A DNA stretch of 64,000 bases, taken from positions 1-64,000 of the forward strand of contig JABJGO010000019.1 of assembly GCA_018662225.1 (NCBI GenBank), read 5' to 3'. The translations under genes were made by a program, and so were the position numbers. Each line of letters opens with the position of its first letter. The first letter of the stretch is position 1. A model generated the notes under the pieces. That model was not told the DNA's origin and did not search any database. It saw nothing but the letters and a program-made list of their open reading frames with translations. This stretch comes from Rhodospirillales bacterium (lineage in GTDB: Bacteria; Pseudomonadota; Alphaproteobacteria; Rhodospirillales; Casp-alpha2). This document shows positions 8,398-15,966 of the stretch, in pieces.

Positions 8398-8682
8398 GTG
8401 CTTCGAATAAACTGTCCATTTTGCGGTACACGCGATCATAACGAATTCACATATGGTGGTGATGGATCGATCTCCTACCCTGAGCTTGATGCGCCCATGG
8501 AAGACTGGATCAAAGCAGTATTCGAGCGTGAGAATATTTGTGGCCGACAAACTGAGACATGGCAGCACACGTTAGGGTGTCGAATGTGGCTACGTGTGGA
8601 ACGTGACACCGTCACCCATGAAATTTTCAGTGTAACGCCTGCCGACCCGAAACTGGCCGTAGCCTGTGGAGACGACGCATGA
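8398..8682 (+). CDS. soxD: Sarcosine oxidase delta subunit
   Basis: A 94-residue zinc-binding delta subunit. The amino end INCPFCGTRDHNEFTYGG carries the two cysteines and a nearby histidine of the zinc site, and WQHTLGCRMWL contains the other conserved histidine and cysteine. It starts with GTG at 8398, supported by GGGAG about ten bases upstream. Its TGA overlaps the soxA ATG by four bases (ATGA), a sign of translational coupling. Delta has no catalytic role and stabilises the alpha-beta-gamma-delta complex in characterised enzymes. Confidence 0.95.
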   Translation: MLRINCPFCGTRDHNEFTYGGDGSISYPELDAPMEDWIKAVFERENICGRQTETWQHTLGCRMWLRVERDTVTHEIFSVTPADPKLAVACGDDA

Positions 8683-11672
8683 CGGCCTCACGGATGCCAG
8701 GTGGCGGATTAATTGACCGCTCTAAAACGGTCTCATTTACCTGGGACAAACAACAAGTCACGGGTTTTCAAGGCGACACGGTTGCGTCCGCTTTGCTGGC
8801 ACATGGCGAAACCATTTTGGGCCGCAGTTTTAAGTATCACCGTCCGCGTGGTGTCATGTCAGCCGGGGTAGAAGAAAGCGGTGCCATTGTCACCACTGGT
8901 GAAGGGGCTCGAAGGGACCCAAACGTGAAAGCAACCCTGCAAGAGATCCATGACGGCCTCGTTGTAACAGGTCAGAACGCGTGGCCATCAGTTCGGCACG
9001 ATCTCGGTGCCATTTCCAATCTGTTTAGCCGGTTCTTTTCAGCTGGATTCTACTACAAAACCTTCATGGGATTGCCGCCTTTTGAATGGGGGCGAGGTAC
9101 AGGGGCCTGGATGCAGTACGAGAAACTTATCCGGAAGTCCGCTGGTATGGGCCGCGCTGCGCGCGTTGCTGATCCGGATCACTATGAACATAGCCACGGC
9201 TATTGCGACCTGTTGGTCGTCGGTGCGGGAATCGCTGGAATCTCAGCGGCTATTGCGGCCGGTCAGGCAGGTCTGGACGTTGTGCTTGTTGAGCAGGATT
9301 TCCTGCTCGGTGGTGATTTGTTGCACCAACCTCAGCAAGATGTTGGTAGCAAGCGACAGGCATTGTTGATGGACCTGTCTTCAGCAAATGTACGCGTGAT
9401 GGATCGAACGACAGCATTCGGTATGTATGATCACGGTGTTGTAGGATTACTGGAACGCGTTTCGGACCATCATTCAAACGCTAGTGAACACCAGCCACGT
9501 CAACGAATGTGGACGATGCGCGCGGAGCGGACTGTCCTGGCCACAGGGGCATTGGAACGCCATATAGCTTTCGACAACAATGACCGGCCTGGTGTCATGT
9601 CGGCATCCGCCGCACGGGCATACATCCATCGTTATGCCGTTCTCCCCGCTAAAACGGCGGTCGTCGCAACCAACAATGATACGGCCTATCAGGTTGCGAT
9701 GGATATGGCGGATGCAGGTGCACATGTGACGTTGCTTGATACTCGTTCTCAGCCTCCCGAAGAGATGGCGCAACAAGCTTTGTCGTTGGGGGTAGAGGTC
9801 AAGCCGGGAATGGCACCTGTGAATGTAAAAGGAGCCCGTGGTGTGGCCGGTTTGGAACTGGTGCAGCGCGACGGTCCGGGATGGATTAAAAGCGGCTCGC
9901 TACCGTGTGATGGGTTGTTTGTCTCCGGTGGATGGTCACCTGTGGTGAACCTACACTCACATCAAGGGGTTAAACCCGTTTGGTCGTTAAACGATCAGTG
10001 CTTTCTACCGGGACACAAAGACGGGACAGCAATTGTTGCAGGATCAGCGGCCGGTCATTGGTGTCTGGAAGACTGTGAAACGTCGGGTCTTGCGGCAGGT
10101 GAAGCAATTGCTGTGTCGCTTGGCAAACGCAAGGTCGCACGACAGGCTATAGAACGTCGATCAACCGATACACCTATCGATCCGGTTTACGAAATCAATC
10201 CTGAGCAAAAATCGAGAAAATGCTTCGTCGATCCGCAGCATGATGTAACGACCTCGGATGTTCGCCTTGCCCATCAAGAGGGTTTTGTATCGGTGGAGCA
10301 CCTGAAACGGTATACGACCCTCGGCATGGCGACAGATCAGGGCAAGATGGGTAACATCATTGGTCTGGCATTGATGGCCGATGCATTGGGCAAGGAAATT
10401 CCTGACGTTGGCACAACAACATTCCGCCCTCCTTACACGCCGGTCAGCCTCGGTGCATTTACAGGCCCAGCGGTGGATGAACATTTCAAGCCATTACGGC
10501 GCACCCCCATGCATGACTGGAACATTGCACAAGGAGCGACCATGACCGATGCAGGTCTTTGGCATCGCACGTGGTACTTTGCACGACAGGGCGAAACCAT
10601 AAATGAGGCCTATGCTCGCGAAGCAGAGACGGTACGTAAGACTGTTGGCATATGTGATGTGACCACATTGGGCAAAATAGCAGTGCAAGGCCCGGATGCT
10701 ACAGAGTTTCTGAACAGAGTTTACACCAACCCATTCGCCAAGCTGGCAATCGGCAAAGCCAGATATGGGATCATGTTGCGCGACGATGCGTATGTCATGG
10801 ATGACGGCACGACGTGGCGGTTATCCGAAACCGATTACTTTATGACCACGACCACGACGAATGCGGGCAAAGTCATGACCTGGCTGGAAGAATTGTTGCA
10901 AGTACGTTGGAGTGATCTCCGGGTTCATGTCACATCAGTCTCTGAACAATGGGCAGGGTTTGCCATTGCCGGACCATTGGCCCGGGAAACGTTGCAGGCA
11001 TGTTTGGTTGACCCACAAGCTGTTTCAGATGAAGCCTGTCCATTCATGGGGGTTATTGATACTGCTTTGGAATCAGGCGTCCCATGCCGCATTGCGCGGA
11101 TCAGTTTTTCCGGCGAAATGGCCTACGAGATTTATGTCCCAAGCGATTTTGGTGTTCATCTTGCCGATCAACTATGGAGTTCCGCCCAGGCCCGAGACGG
11201 GTGTCAGTATGGCCTTGAGGCTCTAGGCGCGCTTCGTATTGAAAAAGGGCATGTGACGGGCGCAGAACTCGATGGTCGTGTAACCATAGATGATGCGGGT
11301 TTAGGTTCTATGGCGTCCAAGACAAAACACTATATCGGCAGTGTATTGAATAACCGGCCGGAATTGTTGCGGGACGACCGAGCCCAGTTGGTCGGTATTT
11401 TCCCCAAAGACCGGACCGCGTTGTTCAATGCGGGTTCTTTGTTGTGTGCGGAGCACGAAGTTTCAGGATACGGCGAAGGATGGGTCACGGGCGTAACATA
11501 TTCTCCCGCGCTCGGACACTGGATCGGCATCGGGTTCATTAGTGGGGGATACACGAACTGGAAAGACAAGTCCGTCATTGCCGCTGACCCGGTTCGCAAT
11601 CAAACGAACGTAACCGTCGAAATTGTTTCGCCCCATATGTTTGATGCCGAAGGAGGGCGGATGCGTGGATAA
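8679..11672 (+). CDS. soxA: Sarcosine oxidase alpha subunit
   Basis: A 997-residue alpha subunit, the usual length. In order: an amino-terminal ferredoxin-like domain without iron-sulfur cysteines (FQGDTVASALLAHG), a pyridine-nucleotide-disulfide oxidoreductase domain starting at about residue 173 (CDLLVVGAGIAGISAAIAAG), and a carboxy-terminal GcvT-like tetrahydrofolate domain from about residue 600 (RTWYFARQGETINEAY; GLEALGALRIEKGH). The alpha subunit binds NAD and folate and receives the imine made by SoxB, giving 5,10-methylene-tetrahydrofolate when folate is present. It overlaps soxD by four bases and soxG by eight. Confidence 0.96.
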   Translation: MTASRMPGGGLIDRSKTVSFTWDKQQVTGFQGDTVASALLAHGETILGRSFKYHRPRGVMSAGVEESGAIVTTGEGARRDPNVKATLQEIHDGLVVTGQNAWPSVRHDLGAISNLFSRFFSAGFYYKTFMGLPPFEWGRGTGAWMQYEKLIRKSAGMGRAARVADPDHYEHSHGYCDLLVVGAGIAGISAAIAAGQAGLDVVLVEQDFLLGGDLLHQPQQDVGSKRQALLMDLSSANVRVMDRTTAFGMYDHGVVGLLERVSDHHSNASEHQPRQRMWTMRAERTVLATGALERHIAFDNNDRPGVMSASAARAYIHRYAVLPAKTAVVATNNDTAYQVAMDMADAGAHVTLLDTRSQPPEEMAQQALSLGVEVKPGMAPVNVKGARGVAGLELVQRDGPGWIKSGSLPCDGLFVSGGWSPVVNLHSHQGVKPVWSLNDQCFLPGHKDGTAIVAGSAAGHWCLEDCETSGLAAGEAIAVSLGKRKVARQAIERRSTDTPIDPVYEINPEQKSRKCFVDPQHDVTTSDVRLAHQEGFVSVEHLKRYTTLGMATDQGKMGNIIGLALMADALGKEIPDVGTTTFRPPYTPVSLGAFTGPAVDEHFKPLRRTPMHDWNIAQGATMTDAGLWHRTWYFARQGETINEAYAREAETVRKTVGICDVTTLGKIAVQGPDATEFLNRVYTNPFAKLAIGKARYGIMLRDDAYVMDDGTTWRLSETDYFMTTTTTNAGKVMTWLEELLQVRWSDLRVHVTSVSEQWAGFAIAGPLARETLQACLVDPQAVSDEACPFMGVIDTALESGVPCRIARISFSGEMAYEIYVPSDFGVHLADQLWSSAQARDGCQYGLEALGALRIEKGHVTGAELDGRVTIDDAGLGSMASKTKHYIGSVLNNRPELLRDDRAQLVGIFPKDRTALFNAGSLLCAEHEVSGYGEGWVTGVTYSPALGHWIGIGFISGGYTNWKDKSVIAADPVRNQTNVTVEIVSPHMFDAEGGRMRG

Positions 11673-12210
11673 CCTTGATTTGTTACGGGATTCAGCCCTT
11701 GCCAACGTTGCACCAACAGCCATCGAAACTGATGAGGTTAATCTAAATGAAGTATCCAATCTTCGACTGTTTCAAGTAGCGGTCTGGCCCGAGAGTATTG
11801 TGGCTGTGCGAAAGAAACTATTGGAGCAGGTGGGTGTAGCAAGTGCACTAGGTCAAGGATTCGCAGTCGAGGGCGACACTGCGGCAATTCTGTCAGTAGA
11901 ACCCCTCAAATTTTGGCAGTATGGCGGCGTCCCTCTGACGGTTATCCCGTCTGAGGGCGCGTTCCTGGATATCTCGCATAGCCGTACCCATTTGCGTTTG
12001 ACCGGTCCAGGCACCACCAATCTATTGAACAAACATATGTCGATTGATCTCAGGCCAGAGTATTTTCCAGTGGGGCGCGTTGCATCAACCGGCATCCACC
12101 ATGTCGGCGTCACACTCTGGCGGAATGAAGACTGTTTCAATCTATTTGTGCCACGGGCATTTGCGGTCGCGATTTGGCAAATACTAATTGCAAGTATTGT
12201 TGGCAAATGA
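11665..12210 (+). CDS. soxG: Sarcosine oxidase gamma subunit
   Basis: A 181-residue gamma subunit with the family pattern of a short GcvT-like fold (VEPLKFWQYG, SHSRTHLRLTGPGTTNLLNK, STGIHHVGVTLWR). A GTG at 11665 is the likely start, because AGGAGGG (11651-11657) lies 7 bases before it and this gives an eight-base overlap with soxA; an ATG at 11623 would overlap soxA by 50 bases without a better site. Gamma is the least conserved subunit and has no catalytic residues of its own. It is the last gene of the operon that starts at 5172. Confidence 0.9.
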   Translation: MDNLDLLRDSALANVAPTAIETDEVNLNEVSNLRLFQVAVWPESIVAVRKKLLEQVGVASALGQGFAVEGDTAAILSVEPLKFWQYGGVPLTVIPSEGAFLDISHSRTHLRLTGPGTTNLLNKHMSIDLRPEYFPVGRVASTGIHHVGVTLWRNEDCFNLFVPRAFAVAIWQILIASIVGK

Positions 12211-12271
12211 ACGCCAAAGAATAGTACCATTGATACGGTGGCCGTGCCATGGGGCGATGGCGGACATTTTT

Positions 12272-12850
12272 CTACCGACGATCAGCGGCTGTCGCGAGCA
12301 GACAAAGCATGTCAAACAAGAGGTTTGCCGCCAGGAGCGACGTGACGTTGGATACGTCATATGGCGGCGCTACCTCGACGATGTCCGCGCCAACAAAATC
12401 AAGTCCGTTGAGGCCCCGAAGAAGCCTTAAACCCTTACGACTGGTAATCCCCCCGACCTCAGGGGTGCCGGTACCAGGAACAAAGATTGCGTCTAGGCCA
12501 TCAACATCGAAGGTCAAGTAGACAGGCCCGTCACCCACAACTCGCTTTGCTTCCTCGATAACGCTGGGCACACCCATGTCCTCAAACTCTTCCATACAGA
12601 TGACACGCATACCCTTTTCGCGGCTGTAGTCCCATGCGTCGAATGCGTTTTGGGGCGCTCTGATGCCAATCTGCATGACTCGGGTTGGATCGACGAGTCC
12701 GTCTTCGACGGCGGATCTGATCGGTGCGGCATGATTGAACTCGGCGCCCATGACCTCGCCCCACGTGTCCGTATGCGCGTCAATATGGACAAGGCCGACT
12801 GGATTGTCGGTGTCACAAATTGCCCTCAGAATTGTATGCGTCGCTCCCAT
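12272..12850 (-). pseudogene. 5'-truncated agmatinase/ureohydrolase gene
   Basis: The 192 codons match the carboxy-terminal two thirds of an agmatinase: LVHIDAHTDTWGE (manganese ligands), LTFDVDGLDAIFVPGTGTPE (ligands and loop) and a normal family ending. The amino-terminal 100-120 residues, with the first manganese-ligand motif GGDH, are gone. The reading frame begins MGATHTILRAI, where family members have an intact GGDHS segment, and an in-frame stop lies three codons upstream. The loss point (about 12851-12860) is shared with the truncated gene on the other side. Without the first histidine ligand the product should be inactive. Agmatinase makes putrescine and urea from agmatine; related enzymes hydrolyse other guanidino compounds, which would fit the creatinase-like neighbour. 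Confidence 0.8.
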
Positions 12851-12860
12851 CCTAGTTTAG

Positions 12861-13109
12861 AACAATAACGGATACAGTGAAATTAAGAAGTACATGGTAG
12901 AACGGGACATTCCGACCATTGGCGTTGATATCTACACGCCCGATTTCATTGCAATCGCCAAGGGGTTTGGTTGTGATGCGAAGCGAGACACGGGCACAAC
13001 TGAACTGACGGATGCCTTACATGAAGCCGTCGCGGCGGACCGGCCCACGCTTATCGAGATTCCCGAAGAACTGGCGCTAGGGTGGCAGTCACTTACTGTG
13101 CCGCATTAG
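12861..13109 (+). pseudogene. 3' fragment of a thiamine-diphosphate enzyme gene (acetolactate synthase-like)
   Basis: Reading from 12861 gives NNNGYSEIKKYM, the carboxy end of the thiamine-diphosphate-binding motif, then GVDIYTPDFIAIAKGFGCDA and a normal ending IEIPEE. This matches the last 80 residues of an acetolactate synthase/benzoylformate decarboxylase-type protein of about 550 residues. A TAG directly precedes the fragment (12858-12860). The first 85 percent of the gene is missing. The break coincides with that of the oppositely oriented agmatinase remnant, so one deletion probably removed both 5' ends and the promoter region between them. Confidence 0.8.
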
Positions 13110-13125
13110 AAGCCTCCGAATTCAC

Positions 13126-13158
13126 CCGGTTTCAGACTGTTTAGCGTCTGTAACCCGG
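13126..13158. repeat. Long imperfect hairpin after the gene fragment
   Basis: CCGGTTTCAGAC (13126-13137) pairs with GTCTGTAACCCGG (13146-13158) with one bulge and one mismatch around an 8-base loop. No T-run follows on either strand, so if it ends transcription it is not by the classical intrinsic mechanism. The rest of the gap between 13110 and 13380 shows no gene. Confidence 0.4.
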
Positions 13159-13380
13159 ACTACTGTTATGGGGCGAAAGCAGGCGTAATCTGTGGCAATT
13201 TTGCCGTTTCCCAAACCTCCGCTTCTGGCTATTAGCAGAAGTGATTAACACGCACCGAAAAGGTCCGCTTTCGGATGGGAAGCAGGCATCTTTCACACGA
13301 AATAAGTTTTCCAGAATCCAATGTCTTCTAAACTGAGACGAGTTCGCATTCGTCTGGCAGCACCGGCGGGCGTGCTCCGA

Positions 13381-14013
13381 TTACAACCCGTGGCGTTGTA
13401 GCAGTTGTCCAATGTCTGTATTTGATCGAACAGCTTGTGCCAACGTGGTGAGATTTTCATTCATTGTCGGGTCGACCATGTCTGGATGCCAACCGTGTAA
13501 CATTGTGAAGTAAACATCTGCCATGGTCATGCTTTGGCCAGCGAGCCAGGGACCATGTTCCGTAAGGTGCGCCTCTATAACGCCACAGGCGTTTTGAAGA
13601 TGCTGATGTGCAGCATTCTTCACGCTGTCGACAGCCTCTGCCCTGTCGTCTGTGGTGTAGCGATCAGAATAAAAGTACCGCAGAACGCCCTCATACAAGT
13701 TGTTGGAAATGAACACCATCCACCGTACAAATTGAGCGTGGGCAACTGTTCCTAACTCCGGTGCTAGGCTCTTACCGGGGAAGGCATCGGCGAGATGAAG
13801 AGCAATGGCGGCAGATTCGGTCATCACCGCGCCATCCGGCAAAATAAGTGTTGGAACTTGTTTCATGGGGTTTATGGCGGCAAATGTCGCGTCTTGATGG
13901 GCGCCTGCAGACATATCAACGTCGATCTTCGTGTAGTCAGCTCCAGCCATATCGAGAGCTGCTTCAACAACAAAGCTGCCTGAGCCATCAGAGCCATATA
14001 GGGTGTACGTCAT
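13381..14013 (-). CDS. Glutathione S-transferase family protein
   Basis: A 210-residue cytoplasmic protein with the two GST domains: an amino-terminal thioredoxin-like domain (MTYTLYGSDGSGSFVVEAAL; NPMKQVPTLILPDGAVMTES, with the cis-proline of KQVPTL and the glutathione-binding ES) and an all-helical carboxy domain (GPWLAGQSMTMADVYFTML). The serine in GSGSF is a candidate for glutathione activation, as in beta- or zeta-like bacterial GSTs. ATG at 14013 is chosen since AAGGATC precedes it; an upstream start would add a basic tail unlike the family. The substrate cannot be inferred, and it stands alone. Confidence 0.88.
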   Translation of the reverse strand: MTYTLYGSDGSGSFVVEAALDMAGADYTKIDVDMSAGAHQDATFAAINPMKQVPTLILPDGAVMTESAAIALHLADAFPGKSLAPELGTVAHAQFVRWMVFISNNLYEGVLRYFYSDRYTTDDRAEAVDSVKNAAHQHLQNACGVIEAHLTEHGPWLAGQSMTMADVYFTMLHGWHPDMVDPTMNENLTTLAQAVRSNTDIGQLLQRHGL

Positions 14014-14096
14014 GCATTTTGATCCTTGTTTGTTACGTTTTGATTTCATGCTTCATCACCAGCTCCTGTTATTTTGAGGGTCAGATGAAGGGGATA

Positions 14097-14822
14097 CTAA
14101 GTCAGGCGCGTCTTACGGTAGAGATTGACGCGGGTGTGTTCAATGAAGACATAGCCGTCATCTGTTCTTCCCGCCTCGAACAGCACATTAACCTCGGGGG
14201 TATCGACCCGCTCGCGAGGGAAGTCGCTGTAGGTAGTTCCGGCCACGTCTTCGAGGAAGACGGCAAAACTGTCGTATCGCACGGGCTCATGGTAGTGTAA
14301 CTCTCGTGCTTCAGCAAAGCGTGGCGCCGCGGCTCGTTTCAAAGCTTCGTATGCCTCGGTACGGACCTCGGTCTCGTCATTGAATGGCCGGTAGACTGCA
14401 TCCATGCTACCCACCAGCATCGGCTCCATGACATACAGGAAACCAGTCTCAGGCTTGAGCACCCGAGCAGCCTCAATTAGCGCCTCGTCCCGGTATTCGC
14501 GGGGTACATGGTGTAAAGAATAGCTGAAGAATACGACGTCCATAGAGCCATCCTCGACCGGCAACGACTGCCCAGGTGCCTCCACGAAGGTCAAGCCGGG
14601 AACCGGCTCGGCGGCGCGGTTTTTCTCTGCTTGGATCGGATCGGGTTCGATCCCAAGAGCATGGGCACCACGTTCCACAAGTTGCTTGGTGACACGCCCG
14701 CCACCGCAGCCAACATCTATTACCTTGAGACCGGCAAGACCGACCAGCCGGTCAATGACGTCGATCTCGTGAGCCTCGCCCAAATCCTCGGCGTCGCTCC
14801 TCAAGAGGTTAGTCCCATTCAT
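14097..14822 (-). CDS. Class I SAM-dependent methyltransferase
   Basis: A 241-residue protein with the Rossmann-type methyltransferase core: motif I VIDVGCGGGRVTKQL (about residues 35-49), the acidic loop LGIEPDP, and motif IV MDVVFFSYSLHHVPREY (about 94-110), then RVLKPETGFLYVMEP. This is the Methyltransf_11 pattern used for small-molecule or quinone substrates. GGGAG nine bases before the ATG supports the start. It is monocistronic between a GST gene and a gene-free stretch. The GC content is a little above that of its surroundings. The acceptor is unknown. Confidence 0.85.
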   Translation of the reverse strand: MNGTNLLRSDAEDLGEAHEIDVIDRLVGLAGLKVIDVGCGGGRVTKQLVERGAHALGIEPDPIQAEKNRAAEPVPGLTFVEAPGQSLPVEDGSMDVVFFSYSLHHVPREYRDEALIEAARVLKPETGFLYVMEPMLVGSMDAVYRPFNDETEVRTEAYEALKRAAAPRFAEARELHYHEPVRYDSFAVFLEDVAGTTYSDFPRERVDTPEVNVLFEAGRTDDGYVFIEHTRVNLYRKTRLT

Positions 14823-15138
14823 TTAGCATACTCCCTGTCCAACTCTGTGGCTTCGGATTCACTCTGCCAACGAATACCTCGTGGTGCAAATGGAATCGGC
14901 CCCTGTCACCTCTTAAAGCCGCAGTATCACAGGGTTTCTGAGCGTATTCCCTACAACACATAACAATGAGCAGGAATACAATGGTTCACGAATGTCTGAA
15001 AATGGCTGAGGCAGAACTAGTTACCGTCCCAAAATTTTGTCCGGTTTAGAGAGGTAAACGGAAGTTACGAGGTTGCCGATCTCATTTTATGAGTCAAACG
15101 ACAGCTCAGTTAGGTATTCAGAATTTTATAGAAAAATT
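14823..15138. other. Gene-free stretch of 316 bases
   Basis: No supported gene. A short dyad (CAAAATTTTG, near 15034) and an inverted repeat next to the following stop codon (arms 15120-15127 and 15133-15140) are visible. The stretch around 15030-15070 has the look of decayed insertion-sequence DNA, but I cannot name a family. Confidence 0.4.
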
Positions 15139-15363
15139 CTAGACCACGATGTCCAGATAGTAGCCACGCGGCACGTCCTGTCGGGGCGCTTCGCTTGAGT
15201 TCAGTTCCCGGCTAAGTTTACGCGATGCCAAAATTTCTTCTGGCGTCTGGCCACCACTCACATTGGCGCGTATTTGCACCTCATTGCCAGCCTGATAGCC
15301 CTTGGGCTTGGGGGCGATGGGCGCCGGTACGGGCGCGCGGACTATTTGTGATATGTCGTTCAT
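15139..15363 (-). CDS. Small hypothetical protein, proline-rich amino end
   Basis: A 74-codon frame. The product has a proline/alanine-rich start (VRAPVPAPIAPKPKGY), a middle QTPEEILASRKLSREL and ends RGYYLDIVV. No known domain, signal peptide or membrane segment is seen. No clear ribosome site precedes the ATG. It lies in the same orientation as the next small gene (15540-15722), and both are transcribed away from the receptor-like gene at 15967. The ordered amino-acid pattern favours a real gene, but the function is unknown. Confidence 0.5.
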   Translation of the reverse strand: MNDISQIVRAPVPAPIAPKPKGYQAGNEVQIRANVSGGQTPEEILASRKLSRELNSSEAPRQDVPRGYYLDIVV

Positions 15364-15539
15364 AAAGCTGAACGTAATCTCTAATGGTTAACAGAGTGTA
15401 AATAATTTCGCCCATTTCGTTAAAAGAAATTAAACGCGTTAAAAACCGAATTTGGCCCAGATTTGGCATTGCTGTGGCACACAAACAAAAATGGACCCGA
15501 AAGGGCCCATGGTAAGAAACAGTCATGCTTAGGGGATGG

Positions 15540-15722
15540 CTAGACGTCGATATCCATTATGTTGCCCACATGGGGGGCAGACGCGCTCTTGCCGTCAAAT
15601 GCAGGAGATTTTTCGGCTTCACGCAGCGCCAGCACAGCGGAATCGCGTTCCTGCTGCACGGCCATTCTCAGGGCCAGCATGCCGGTTTTGATCGCACCCG
15701 GTGTCATAGCAGGATCAATCAT
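15540..15722 (-). CDS. Small hypothetical protein, weakly like YjfB motility proteins
   Basis: A 60-codon frame with a good ribosome site (GGAGGTATC directly before the ATG), so it is probably translated. The product is an amphipathic helix (GAIKTGMLALRMAVQQERDS) and ends NIMDIDV. The length and the MDI motif recall short putative motility proteins of the YjfB type, but the motif is at the wrong end, so this is only a hint. It diverges from the receptor-like gene at 15967 with a 244-base gap. Confidence 0.5.
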   Translation of the reverse strand: MIDPAMTPGAIKTGMLALRMAVQQERDSAVLALREAEKSPAFDGKSASAPHVGNIMDIDV

Positions 15723-15966
15723 GATACCTCCAAATCCATAAACAAACAGACGGTATTGCCCGTTTGTTCACGACGAAGCCAAGATTATAGCCTAAAATTT
15801 GTGCAAATATCAAGTGTTTCACCGAACAGGCGTGAAAACCGCCTGGTTGCAGGCTAAGGTCAGCATCCATAAGGCATAAAAAAGTGGTGGGATATCCGCT
15901 ATGTTTTAGCCTAGAATTCACGCCCTGCCATGAGCAGGGAAATCTTTTGGGGTAATCAGAATAAAT

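Noticed and set aside
14631-14963. 110-codon frame opposite the methyltransferase start
   Set aside because: Mostly antisense to the methyltransferase and without any recognisable motif.
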